A program made the translations under genes and the position numbers. This document shows positions 45,583 through 54,432 of a stretch of DNA of 64,000 bases, piece after piece. The DNA is taken from the NCBI RefSeq assembly GCF_026627255.1, contig NZ_JAPNLM010000002.1, positions 186,001-250,000 of the forward strand, given 5' to 3'. Below the pieces are notes generated by a model that was not told the DNA's origin, searched no databases, and saw only the letters and a list, made by a program, of their open reading frames with translations. The stretch is from Streptomyces antarcticus. GTDB lineage: Bacteria > Actinomycetota > Actinomycetes > Streptomycetales > Streptomycetaceae. Within the stretch, counting starts at the first letter, position 1. Each line of letters starts with the position of its first letter.

Positions 45583-46038
45583 TCACGGAGCCGTGAGGCC
45601 GAGGAGGGCGCGGACGTGGGCGTACTTCGCGGTCAGTCGCTCGCGGGTGGGGCCGTCCAGTACGGAGAGCCGTACGGGGTCGGCGTTGTGCGCGAGGTCG
45701 GACTCCTTGACCAGGAGGGCGCCCGGAGTCGCCAGGATCCGGGCCGCGTACGTCTCCAGCGGTTCGCCGGGGCGTTTGGTGACCGCGAGGACCATCTCCT
45801 TCACCGGCTGCGGCAGGGCGGCCGCGTCCAGCCAGGTGAGGCTGAGGGCCTCGTCCTCGATCGCGTCGTGGAGCCAGGCCGCCGCCTGCTGTTCGGGGGT
45901 GCCGCCGCGCAGGCGGACGCCCTCGGCCACGGCCGCGAGGTGTTCGGCGTACGGCCGGCCCGACTTGTCGGTCTGGCCCTCGTGCGCGGCGCGGGCGAGG
46001 GCCTCGACCTCGAGGAGGGTGAGGGGCTGCTGCGTCAT
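45583..46038 (-). CDS. HD-domain phosphohydrolase
   Basis: The 151-residue protein has the HD motif in AAWLHDAIEDEALS and an upstream His in the GRPYAEHLAAVAEGVRLRGG region, as in RelA/SpoT-type small hydrolases. A late Asp in KESDLAHNADP completes the metal site. It probably hydrolyses a nucleotide or phosphate ester in the cytosol; the (p)ppGpp-hydrolase MESH1-like group is one option, not proven. Its ATG (46038) overlaps the decarboxylase stop by 4 bp (ATGA), so the pair is translationally coupled. Confidence 0.85.
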   Translation of the reverse strand: MTQQPLTLLEVEALARAAHEGQTDKSGRPYAEHLAAVAEGVRLRGGTPEQQAAAWLHDAIEDEALSLTWLDAAALPQPVKEMVLAVTKRPGEPLETYAARILATPGALLVKESDLAHNADPVRLSVLDGPTRERLTAKYAHVRALLGLTAP

Positions 46039-47429
46039 GCGGTCTCCCTTGCTGCCGTACGGAGTGCCTCGGCGGCCCGGTGCGCGTCCGCCCGCGTGGT
46101 ACGCCAGTTGGAGAACGCGGCGCGCAGGGCCGGGGTTCCCGCGTAGTGGGTGGGGGTGACGAAGACCTCCGGCGCGGCGGCCTCCCGGAGCGCCGCGAGC
46201 CGGGCGGGGGTGGGGTCCTCGGCGAGGGTGAAGCAGACCACGTTCAGGCGGACAGGGGCGAGGAGGCGGAAGGCCGGGTCGGCGGACAGCCGCTCGCCGA
46301 GGACGCGGGCGCAGTCGATGTCGCGCTCGACGATCTCGCGGTGGCCCTCGCGGCCGTACGCGCGGAGCGTGAACCAGGCGGCGAGGGCGCGCAGCCGGTG
46401 GGAGTTCTCGGGGGTGAGGTGGACCAGGTCGGGGTGGTCGCCGAGGGGGCCGAGGTAGGCGGCGGAGTTCTGGAAGACGCGGGCCTGGAGGTCCTGTCGG
46501 CGGGTGAACTGGACGGCGCTGTCGTAGGGGACATTGAGCCATTTGTGGAGGTCGACGCAGAGGGAGTCGGAGGCGTCGAGGCCGGCGGCGAGGTGGGCGT
46601 GGGCCGGGGAGAGGGCGGCGAAGGCGCCGAAGGCCGCGTCGGTGTGCAGCCAGAAGTCGTGCCGGGCCTTGAGGGCGGAGACGGCCGGGAGGTCGTCGAA
46701 GTCGACCGTGTTGACGGTGCCCGCGTTGGCGACGACCACGGCCGGGCCGGGCGTGTCGGCGAGGGCCCGGTCGAGGGCGGCCGGGTCGACGGCCTCGCGG
46801 CCGGGCAGGGTGGGGACGCGTACGAGGGAGCCGCGGCCCAGGCCGAGCACGGAGAGGGCCTTGGCGATCGAGGAGTGCGGGGCGGCGGAGAGGACGCGGA
46901 CCTGTCCGAGGGCCGCCACCCCGTCCTCGGCCGGGGAGACGCCGGCCCGTTCGCCCAGCCATTCGCGGGCGATCGCGAGGCCGGTGGTGTTGGACATGGT
47001 GGCGCCGCTGACGAACGTGCCGGTGTGCGCGGCGGAGAGGCCGAACAGGTCGCGGAGCCAGCCGACGGTCTCGCGTTCGAGGTCCTGGCCCGCGCCGTCG
47101 AGGGCGGAGTTGGAGTTCTGGTCGTGGGCGGCGGTGAGCCAGTCCCCGGCGAGGGCGGCGGGGGTGGCCCCTCCGGTGACGAAGCCGAGGTAGCGGGGGC
47201 CCGCCGAGGCCGACAGGCGCGGTGCCCAGCGCTCCTGGAAGGCGGCGAGGGCGGCGTCCGCGCCGGTGCCGTGCTCGGGGAGGGGCTCGGGGTCGTACGG
47301 TGGCGCGTCGGCGGCGGCCGGTACGACGGGTCGCGCGTCCAGGGTCTCCAGCGCGGCGGTGGCCGCGCGGCGGGTCGCGTCGAGGAGGTCGGGGAGCCGG
47401 GCGAGGTCTGCGGCGAGCGTGCGGTCCAT
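46035..47429 (-). CDS. PLP-dependent (group II) amino-acid decarboxylase
   Basis: The 464-residue fold-type-I enzyme has the Schiff-base lysine in SLCVDLHKWLNVPYDS, the aspartate in FWLHTDAAFG and the GTFVSGATMSNTTGLAIARE phosphate-binding segment. It resembles aromatic-L-amino-acid decarboxylases and related transferases in domain order. Substrate is not deducible. The start is ATG 47429 (MDRTLAADLARLPDLLDATR). It overlaps the HD gene, and the 376-bp region ahead of it is filled mostly by a tandem-repeat array. Confidence 0.9.
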   Translation of the reverse strand: MDRTLAADLARLPDLLDATRRAATAALETLDARPVVPAAADAPPYDPEPLPEHGTGADAALAAFQERWAPRLSASAGPRYLGFVTGGATPAALAGDWLTAAHDQNSNSALDGAGQDLERETVGWLRDLFGLSAAHTGTFVSGATMSNTTGLAIAREWLGERAGVSPAEDGVAALGQVRVLSAAPHSSIAKALSVLGLGRGSLVRVPTLPGREAVDPAALDRALADTPGPAVVVANAGTVNTVDFDDLPAVSALKARHDFWLHTDAAFGAFAALSPAHAHLAAGLDASDSLCVDLHKWLNVPYDSAVQFTRRQDLQARVFQNSAAYLGPLGDHPDLVHLTPENSHRLRALAAWFTLRAYGREGHREIVERDIDCARVLGERLSADPAFRLLAPVRLNVVCFTLAEDPTPARLAALREAAAPEVFVTPTHYAGTPALRAAFSNWRTTRADAHRAAEALRTAARETA

Positions 47430-47548
47430 GGGGGCACGGTAGGGCCCCGCCGGGCGGCGGGGGCGGGCCAATCCGGGGCGAGTGGCCCGCGGCGAGTGGC
47501 CCGCGGCGCCCTCCGGCGTAACACCCCGCCCCGGGCCGCCGGACGCCG

Positions 47549-47808
47549 AGCGCCCCGGGGGCGGTCGGGAGGAACCCGGGGCGGGACGAGCCCGGGGGCG
47601 GTCGGGACCAGCCCGGGGCGGTGGGGACCAGCCCGGGACGGTAGGAACCGCCCAGGACGGTCCGAGCCAGCCCAGGACGGCAGGCACCAGCCCAGGACGG
47701 TCGGGACCAGGGCAGTCGGGGCCAGCCCAGGACGGTCGGGACCAGCGCAGTCGGGACCAGGACGGTCGGGGCCCGCCCAGGGTGGTTAGGGCCCGCCCAG
47801 GGCGGTTA
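47549..47808. repeat. Tandem array of about 20-bp units
   Basis: About a dozen degenerate copies of TGGTCCCGACCGTCCTGGGC (minus-strand sense) run head to tail; a few are shortened to 14-15 bp. The last unit contains the TAA stop of the phosphatase gene (47806-47808), and the unit beside it carries a copy of the same GGTTAGG end. The period is not a multiple of three, so the array is not coding. Many units contain CCGCCC-t-GGGCGG-like hairpin arms. Upstream in the same 376-bp gap (about 47478-47507) is a second, 15-bp direct repeat GCGAGTGGCCCGCG. I see no gene in the gap. Confidence 0.85.
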
Positions 47809-48948
47809 GGACGAGCGGCGGATCAGGAGGAGGGCGCGGTCGTCGTTGACGTCCTTGGCGACCTTCTCGATCAGGTGCCAGGCGGCCCCGTCCCAGCCCG
47901 CGGCGACGTAGCGGTCGGCCTCGCCGGTGAGGCGGTCGATGCCCTCGCTGATGTCGCGGTCGGAGGTCTCCACGAGCCCGTCGGTGAAGAGCATCAGGAC
48001 GTCCCCGCGCCTCAGGTTGCCGCGCGCCGGGGTGAACTCGGCCCCGTCGTAGACGCCGAGCAGCGGGCCCTCGCCGGTCTTCTCCTGCCAGCGCCCGGTG
48101 CCGGCGGAGAGTTGGAGCGCGGGGAGGTGACCGGCGGAGAGGAGTTCGTAGTCGCCGGTCTCCAGGTCCAGCACCAGGTGGATGGAGGTGGCGAAGCCCT
48201 CGTCCCAGTCCTGGCGGAGCAGGTAGCCGTTGGCGGCGGGCAGGAAGCCGTGCGGTGGCAGCGCGCCGAGCAGTCCGCCGAAGGCGCCGGAGAGGAGCAG
48301 GGCGCGGGAGCCCGCTTCCATGCCCTTGCCGGAGACGTCGGTGAGGACGATCTCCAGGGTCCGGCCGCCGTTGGTGCGGGCGGCGACGACGAAGTCGCCG
48401 GAGAAGGACTGGCCGCCGGCCGGGCGCAGGGCCATCTCACGGTGCCAGCCGCGCGGCAGGGCGGGCAGCTTGCTCTGGACCCGGATGCGTTCGCGCAGGT
48501 CGAAGAGCATGGTGCCGCCGCGTCTCCAGGGCACGCCGACGCGGCTGCGGAACTGCGCGATGACGAGCCCGAAGAACCCGCAGGCCGCGACGACCAGCAC
48601 GGTGCCGGGGGTGACTCGCGCGGGGCCCTGGGTGTACGGGCCGAGGACGAGTGCCTCGACGATCAGCGCGGCGGCGGAGGCCGCGTACAGGGCGAGCAGG
48701 CTGGCCGGCCGCAGCAGCAGGCCGCCCGCGACGATCGGCAGGACGAGCGCGGAGGGCGAGAACCAGACGGGGAGCATGAGCGTGCCGCACGCGATCGCGG
48801 GAATGGTGAGGAGGAGACCGCCGAACGCAAGCCAGTCGGAGGCGTCGCCGCGGAAGTAGTCGACGGCGGATTTGCGCAGTGCGGTGCGCGCCCGGTGCCA
48901 CAGCATGCGCATCCGGGCCGTGAGGGTCTCGACATGTGCTCCGGCCAT
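47806..48948 (-). CDS. Membrane PP2C/SpoIIE-type serine/threonine phosphatase
   Basis: The 380-residue protein has three or four membrane helices at about 40-130 and a cytoplasmic SpoIIE-type phosphatase domain at about 155-375. Metal-site motifs are visible: SGDFVVAART, LTDVSGKGMEAGSRALLLSG, LLSAGHLPAL and LFTDGLVET. Such Streptomyces phosphatases act on anti-anti-sigma factors or related phosphoproteins. There is no attached sensor (PAS/GAF) or HATPase domain, so the membrane part is the likely input. The start is ATG 48948. No partner anti-sigma gene is adjacent. Confidence 0.9.
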   Translation of the reverse strand: MAGAHVETLTARMRMLWHRARTALRKSAVDYFRGDASDWLAFGGLLLTIPAIACGTLMLPVWFSPSALVLPIVAGGLLLRPASLLALYAASAAALIVEALVLGPYTQGPARVTPGTVLVVAACGFFGLVIAQFRSRVGVPWRRGGTMLFDLRERIRVQSKLPALPRGWHREMALRPAGGQSFSGDFVVAARTNGGRTLEIVLTDVSGKGMEAGSRALLLSGAFGGLLGALPPHGFLPAANGYLLRQDWDEGFATSIHLVLDLETGDYELLSAGHLPALQLSAGTGRWQEKTGEGPLLGVYDGAEFTPARGNLRRGDVLMLFTDGLVETSDRDISEGIDRLTGEADRYVAAGWDGAAWHLIEKVAKDVNDDRALLLIRRSS

Positions 48949-49077
48949 TGCTTCGGGACCTTATCCATCCCGGCTGTGGATGCGCAGGGGTACCCCCGGA
49001 CCTGAGGTCCGGCCTGCGGTCCCCCGGCGCCCGAAAAGCCGTCGACTGCGGCGGAATGCCCTGATAGGGATGGGCGC

Positions 49078-50313
49078 ATGGCCCTTGAGATGCGCGTATT
49101 GCAGCCCGATGAGTGGGATGTCTGGTACGACCAGCTGGAACTGGCGTTCGGTGGTGTGCCGGAGTCCCCGGAGGAGCGGAAGCTCTACGCGTCGCTGACG
49201 GAGGCGGAACGTTCACTCGGCGTCTGGGACGGCGGGACGTGCGTGGGTTCGGCCGGAGCCTTCACCTTCCGGCTCTCGGTTCCGGGCGGCACGCTGGTGC
49301 CCGCGGCCGGGGTGACGATGGTGGGCGTCTCCCCCACCCACCGGCGGCGGGGGGTGCTCACCTCCCTGATGCGGCGCCAGCTGGACGACGTCCGGGCGGC
49401 CGGCGAACCGGTCGCCGTGCTGACGGCGTCGGACCCGGCGATCTACGGGCGCTTCGGCTACGGCACCGCGGCGTACTCCCTCGCCCTGGACGTCGACACG
49501 AGCCGGGTGCGCCTGGACGTGCCGCCCGGCACGGACGCGGTGCGGCTGCGCCTCGCCGACCCGCAGGAGGCGCTCGCCGACTGCGAGCGGGTGTACGCGG
49601 CGCTGGTGCCGGGGCGGCCCGGGATGCCCGCCCGGCAGCCGGGCTGGGAGCGCCAGGCGCTGCTGGACGCCCCCGCGATGCGCGCCGGCGGGTCGCCGCT
49701 GAAGTGCGTGGTCGCCGAGGGGCCGGACGGCGCGGTGGCCGGGTACGCCCGCTACCGGGTCACCCCCGCATGGGACTTGGCCGGCTCCGAGGGCCGGGTG
49801 GACGTCTTCGATCTGGACGCGCTGGAACCGGCGGCGTACGCGGCGCTGTGGCGCTACCTCTTCGGGATCGACCTGACCTGGACGGTACGGGCGAACCGGC
49901 GGCCGGTGGACGATCCGGTGCTCCACCTGGTCAGCGACGTCCGCCGGTCGCGGCCGCGCTTCCGCGACTCCCTGCACCTGCGGCTGGTGGACTTGGCGGC
50001 GGCGCTGGAGGCCCGGACGTACGGGTCCCCGCTGGACGTGGTGCTGGAGGTGGAGGACGCGTTCTGCCCGTGGAACGCGGGGCGGTGGCGCCTGACCGCC
50101 GACGCGAAGGGCGGTGCGCGGTGCGCGCGGACCGAGGAGCCCGCGGAGCTGGCGCTGTCGGTCCGGGAGCTGGGCTCGGCGTACCTGGGCGGCATGACGC
50201 TCTCCTCGCTCGGGGCGGCGGGCCGGGTGCGCGAACTGCGGCCGGGCGCCCTGGCGGCGGCCTCCCGGGCGTTCGCGGGGGACGTGGCCCCCTGGCTCCC
50301 GCACGGGTTCTGA
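49078..50313 (+). CDS. Eis-like GNAT N-acetyltransferase
   Basis: The 411-residue protein has a split GNAT region (about 1-290) with the acetyl-CoA loop VGVSPTHRRRGVLTSLMRRQL and YGRFGYGTAAYSL, and a C-terminal SCP2-like domain (about 300-410). It ends in a free Phe carboxylate (PWLPHGF), the catalytic base of the Eis family. Eis enzymes form hexamers and acetylate amines, including aminoglycosides and lysines; the natural substrate here is unknown. It starts at ATG 49078. Confidence 0.92.
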   Translation: MALEMRVLQPDEWDVWYDQLELAFGGVPESPEERKLYASLTEAERSLGVWDGGTCVGSAGAFTFRLSVPGGTLVPAAGVTMVGVSPTHRRRGVLTSLMRRQLDDVRAAGEPVAVLTASDPAIYGRFGYGTAAYSLALDVDTSRVRLDVPPGTDAVRLRLADPQEALADCERVYAALVPGRPGMPARQPGWERQALLDAPAMRAGGSPLKCVVAEGPDGAVAGYARYRVTPAWDLAGSEGRVDVFDLDALEPAAYAALWRYLFGIDLTWTVRANRRPVDDPVLHLVSDVRRSRPRFRDSLHLRLVDLAAALEARTYGSPLDVVLEVEDAFCPWNAGRWRLTADAKGGARCARTEEPAELALSVRELGSAYLGGMTLSSLGAAGRVRELRPGALAAASRAFAGDVAPWLPHGF

Positions 50314-50357
50314 TCGGCGGGGCGGGCGCCCGGCCCCGAGAGGGGCCCCAGGGGCGC

Positions 50358-50416
50358 CGTCACACTCGTTCCTGTCGTGCGGCGCCTGAGCACGCACGGC
50401 AGGAACGAGTGTGACG
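50358..50416. terminator. 23-bp inverted repeat between convergent genes
   Basis: The 23-nt arms at 50358-50380 and 50394-50416 match at 22 of 23 positions around a 13-nt loop (core CACACTCGTTCCTG). It is notable for being less GC-rich than other terminators here. Confidence 0.85.
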
Positions 50417-50423
50417 ACACCCC

Positions 50424-51230
50424 CTAGCGGGACTGGCAGGCGGGGCACCAGAAGAGGTTGCGGGCGGCGAGGTCGGCGGTGCGGATCTCGCCCCCGCAGA
50501 TGTGGCAGGGGAGGTTCGCCCGGCGGTAGACGTACACCTCGCCGCCGTGGTCGTCCACCCGCGGCGGGCGCCCCATGGCCTCGGGCAGGTGTTCGTCGCG
50601 GACGGTGTCGATCCGGTTGTTCCGCACCCCCTCGCGCATCAAGGCGGCGAGGTCGTCCCACATCGCGTCCCACTCGGCCCGTCGCAGGTCCCGGCCGAGG
50701 CGGTACGGGTCGATGCCGTGCCGGAAGAGGACCTCGGCCCGGTAGACGTTGCCGACGCCCGCGACGACCTTCTGGTCCATCAGCAGGGCGGCGACGGTGC
50801 TGCGCGAGCGCGAGATCCGGGCCCAGGCCCGGTCCGGGTCGTCGGCCGGCCGCAGCGGGTCGGGGCCGAGCCGGTCGTGTATGTCCTTCTTCTCGCCCTC
50901 ACCGATCAGTGCGCAGGCGGTCGGGCCGCGCAGGTCGGAGTGGTGCTCGCCGTTCAGCAGGCGCAGCCGGACCGTGTCGGTCGCGGGCGGCGCCGGGGCG
51001 GGGCCGAAGCCGAGCTTGCCGAAGAGGCCGAGGTGGATGTGGATCCAGGCGTCGCCCAGTTCCAGGAAGAGGTGCTTGCCGTGCGCCTCGGCGCCGTCCA
51101 GCACCCGCCCGTCGAGCAGGGCCGCGCTCCGCGCGAAACGCCCCTGGGGGCTGGTGACCCGGACCGGCCGGGCGGCGAACCGCTCGGTGTGGTCTTGGGC
51201 GAGGCGGTGGATCGTATGCCCCTCGGGCAC
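50424..51230 (-). CDS. Fpg/Nei-family DNA glycosylase
   Basis: The 268-residue protein opens MPEGHTIHRLA, with catalytic Pro2 and Glu3 as in endonuclease VIII-like enzymes. The H2TH domain (about 130-215) has MDQKVVAGVGNVYRAE, and a C-terminal zinc finger has CHICGGE ... FWCPACQSR. It excises oxidised bases and cleaves the abasic site. MPEGHT rather than MPELPE places it with Nei than with Fpg. It starts at ATG 51230; a duplicated 23-bp element lies just upstream. Confidence 0.95.
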   Translation of the reverse strand: MPEGHTIHRLAQDHTERFAARPVRVTSPQGRFARSAALLDGRVLDGAEAHGKHLFLELGDAWIHIHLGLFGKLGFGPAPAPPATDTVRLRLLNGEHHSDLRGPTACALIGEGEKKDIHDRLGPDPLRPADDPDRAWARISRSRSTVAALLMDQKVVAGVGNVYRAEVLFRHGIDPYRLGRDLRRAEWDAMWDDLAALMREGVRNNRIDTVRDEHLPEAMGRPPRVDDHGGEVYVYRRANLPCHICGGEIRTADLAARNLFWCPACQSR

Positions 51231-51250
51231 GGCTGGGCTCCTCGGACGCG

Positions 51251-51296
51251 GGACGGCGCGTACGGCGCGGGACGGACGGCGCGTACGGCGCGGGAC
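51251..51296. repeat. Perfect 23-bp tandem duplication
   Basis: Positions 51251-51273 and 51274-51296 are identical (core GGCGCGTACGGCGCG). They lie 21-66 bp upstream of the glycosylase start, where a promoter or leader should be. Confidence 0.9.
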
Positions 51297-51306
51297 GGCA
51301 TGAGAA

Positions 51307-51341
51307 CGGCCGTGCCGTCCCCCCGGGGGGCGGCACGGCCG
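51307..51341 (-). terminator. Terminator after rpiB
   Basis: Eleven-bp arms CGGCCGTGCCG extend into C6/G6, 11 bp after the rpiB stop. Confidence 0.88.
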
Positions 51342-51351
51342 GAGAGCGGGA

Positions 51352-51837
<486 letters not shown>

Positions 51838-52056
51838 GGGTCGAGTGTGGCACGGGCGGGGCCGACGGCGGGCAGCGGGTGTCGCGTAAGTCACTTCTAA
51901 AGCTCAAGTAAACCCAAAGAACGCAGATGGGACACGGCAGGACCGAAGTCCCGGACGTTCGTCCCCTCGCAACGATCCGGATTGAGGTCTTCCGCACCGC
52001 GTTCATCTCAGGTTTGAATGCCTGGGCTCGCAACCCGAGAACCTAAGGAACCGTCC

Positions 52057-53496
52057 ATGAGCTCCACGACGACCCTTCAGAAGGCAGGCGACTCCCCCGG
52101 TGACCCCGGTGGCGCCCAGCCGTCAGACGGTCTGAAGGCCGGTCTCAAGAACCGCCACCTGTCCATGATCGCCATCGGCGGTGTCATCGGCGCCGGACTC
52201 TTCGTCGGCTCCAGCGGCGGCATCGCCAAGGCCGGTCCCGCCATCCTGGTCTCCTACGCGCTGGTCGGCGCGATGGTGGTCTTCGTGATGCGGATGCTGG
52301 GCGAGATGGCCGCCGCCAGCCCGAACTCGGGCTCATTCTCCGCGTACGCCGACCGGGCGCTCGGCCGCTGGGCCGGCTTCTCCATCGGCTGGCTGTACTG
52401 GTTCTTCTGGGTGGTGGTGCTGGCCGTGGAGGCCACCGCCGGCGCGGTGATCCTCGAAAGCTGGATCCCGGCCGTTCCGCAGTGGGCCTGGGCGCTGATC
52501 GTGATGGCGGTGCTGACCGTCACCAACCTGGGCTCGGTCGCCTCGTACGGCGAGTTCGAGTTCTGGTTCGCGGGCATCAAGGTCGTTGCCATCGGCGGCT
52601 TCGTGATCGTCGGTCTGCTGGCCGTCTTCGGCGTCCTGCCGGGCTCGGACAACCCGGGCGCGGGCTTCGCCCACCTCACCGACGCCGGCGGGTTCATGCC
52701 CAACGGCTGGGGCGCGATCCTCACCGGTGTGCTGATGGTCGTCTTCTCCTTCATGGGCAGCGAGATCGTCACCCTCGCCGCGGGCGAGTCCGAGGACCCG
52801 CGGCGCGCGGTCACCAAGGCCACCAACTCGGTGATCTGGCGCATCGGCGTCTTCTACCTGGGCTCGATCTTCGTCGTCATCACCCTGCTGCCGTGGAACG
52901 ACGAGTCGATCGTGGAGAAGGGCTCGTACGTCGCCGCCCTCGACTCCATCGGCATCGCGCACGCCGGTCAGATCATGAACGTGATCGTCCTGACGGCCGT
53001 GCTGTCCTGCCTGAACTCGGGCCTCTACACCGCCTCCCGCATGGCGTTCTCGCTGGGCGAGCGCGGTGACGCCCCGAAGGCGTTCGCGAAGGTCAACAAG
53101 CGGGGCGTGCCGGTCGCCGCGATCCTGGGCTCCGTCGTCTTCGGCTTCGCCGCCGTCTACTTCAACTACGCCTTCAAGGACACGGTCTTCAACTTCCTGC
53201 TGAACTCCTCGGGCGCGGTCGCCCTGTTCGTGTGGCTGGTGATCTGCCTGACGCAGCTGCGGATGCGCAAGATCCTGGTCCGCGAGGCGCCGGAGAAGCT
53301 GACCGTCAAGATGTGGCTCTTCCCGTACCTGACGTGGGCCACCGCCGCGATGATCGTCTTCGTTCTCGGCTACATGGTCTACGACGACGCCAACCGGCAG
53401 GTCGTCCTGCTGTCGCTGCTGGTCGCGGCCGTGGTACTGGCCGTCGGCGTGTTCCGCGACGTGCGCCGCAAGGCCGCCGAGCGCGCCTCGGTGTAA
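52057..53496 (+). CDS. Amino-acid permease (APC/AAT family), copy 1
   Basis: The 479-residue transporter has twelve predicted helices. The chosen ATG at 52057 follows AAGGA by seven bases; ATG 52018 is less likely. Family motifs are NRHLSMIAIGGVIGAGLFVGS (TM1 unwound region), GSFSAYADRALGRWAGFSIGWLYW and the EFEFWFAGIKV block of the GabP/AnsP/LysP group. It imports amino acids (or GABA) with protons. It is one of three close paralogues within 5.3 kb; substrate cannot be assigned. The 219-bp upstream gap contains two small hairpins. Confidence 0.92.
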   Translation: MSSTTTLQKAGDSPGDPGGAQPSDGLKAGLKNRHLSMIAIGGVIGAGLFVGSSGGIAKAGPAILVSYALVGAMVVFVMRMLGEMAAASPNSGSFSAYADRALGRWAGFSIGWLYWFFWVVVLAVEATAGAVILESWIPAVPQWAWALIVMAVLTVTNLGSVASYGEFEFWFAGIKVVAIGGFVIVGLLAVFGVLPGSDNPGAGFAHLTDAGGFMPNGWGAILTGVLMVVFSFMGSEIVTLAAGESEDPRRAVTKATNSVIWRIGVFYLGSIFVVITLLPWNDESIVEKGSYVAALDSIGIAHAGQIMNVIVLTAVLSCLNSGLYTASRMAFSLGERGDAPKAFAKVNKRGVPVAAILGSVVFGFAAVYFNYAFKDTVFNFLLNSSGAVALFVWLVICLTQLRMRKILVREAPEKLTVKMWLFPYLTWATAAMIVFVLGYMVYDDANRQVVLLSLLVAAVVLAVGVFRDVRRKAAERASV

Positions 53497-53539
53497 CCGG
53501 CGCGGGCGGGGCGGACGCCGCACCCGCCGCCCGGAACGA

Positions 53540-53578
53540 CAGCAGCCCCGGACCGCCGCTCGCGGTCCGGGGCTGCTG
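53540..53578. terminator. Bidirectional terminator, permease 1 / bioY
   Basis: A 17-bp perfect stem CAGCAGCCCCGGACCGC with a five-nt loop lies between convergent genes. Confidence 0.88.
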
Positions 53579-53608
53579 TACAGCCGGCGTACTGAGGGGA
53601 CGGGCGGC

Positions 53609-54202
53609 TCAGCCGCGGCGGCCCACCAGCTTCCAGGCGGCCGGCAGGGCGCCCATCGCCAGCGCGGCCTTGAGCGCGTCGCCGATCAGGAACGGGGTCA
53701 GGCCCGCCGCGACGGCCGCGGTCAGGGACATCCCGGTCGAGGCCATCAGGTAGGGCACGCCGACCGCGTAGATCACGGCCGAGCCGAGCACCATCGTGCC
53801 CGCGGTGCGCAGGACCGAGCGGTCCGCGCCCTGCCGCGCGAGGGCGCCGACGACGGTGGCGGCCAGCAGCATGCCGAGCACGTAGCCGAAGGAGGCCCCG
53901 CCGGCTCCGGAGGTGCCGTTCGCGAACCACGGCATCCCGGCCGCGCCGACGAGGGCGTACAGGGCGAGCGCGAGGAAGCCGCGGCGGGCGCCGAAGGCGG
54001 TGCCGACGAGCAGCGCGGCGAAGGTCTGCCCCGTGACGGGGACCGGGGAGCCGGGAACCGGTACGGCGATCTGCGCGGCGAGCCCGGTGAGCGCGGCTCC
54101 GCCGACGACGAGCGCGATGTCGCGTACACGGCTCGCGGGCAGCAGGTCGGCGAGGACGGCGCCGGGCCGGAAGACGGCGGGCGAGGCGGAAGCGGTGCTC
54201 AT
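53609..54202 (-). CDS. bioY: BioY biotin transporter S component
   Basis: The 197-residue protein has six helices and the BioY signature PVPGSPVPVTGQTFAALLVG plus GxxGMPWFANGTSG. BioY binds biotin in the membrane and works with ECF A/T subunits (BioM/BioN) or alone. No bioM or bioN is adjacent here. It is inserted between two permease paralogues, with the opposite polarity. The ATG at 54202 is used. Confidence 0.93.
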   Translation of the reverse strand: MSTASASPAVFRPGAVLADLLPASRVRDIALVVGGAALTGLAAQIAVPVPGSPVPVTGQTFAALLVGTAFGARRGFLALALYALVGAAGMPWFANGTSGAGGASFGYVLGMLLAATVVGALARQGADRSVLRTAGTMVLGSAVIYAVGVPYLMASTGMSLTAAVAAGLTPFLIGDALKAALAMGALPAAWKLVGRRG

Positions 54203-54432
54203 CGTGGCTCCGAGGGTGAGGGGTTCGACCGGGACACCGTGACGCTAACCCCGCCTCCCGTCCGGTCCCACCGTCACCCGGCACAAAGCGATGATCCCCG
54301 CAGTGGTGGGGAGTTCACAAAAAGCCTCTACCGCGAGGTAACCAGAGCGTCCGAAGTGATGCGGATCACCCCTGCGATTAGTGCGTGAGGTCCGTTTTGC
54401 GTCGCCGCTCCTGACTCGGAGACACTGTCGGA

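Noticed and set aside
43739..45600. A second attachment-site copy of the tRNA-Gly 3' end
   Set aside because: I looked for the T-loop-to-discriminator sequence downstream of the integrase relic and found none.
47549..47808. CRISPR array
   Set aside because: Units abut with no spacers, vary in length and are degenerate; no cas gene is near. It is a simple tandem repeat.
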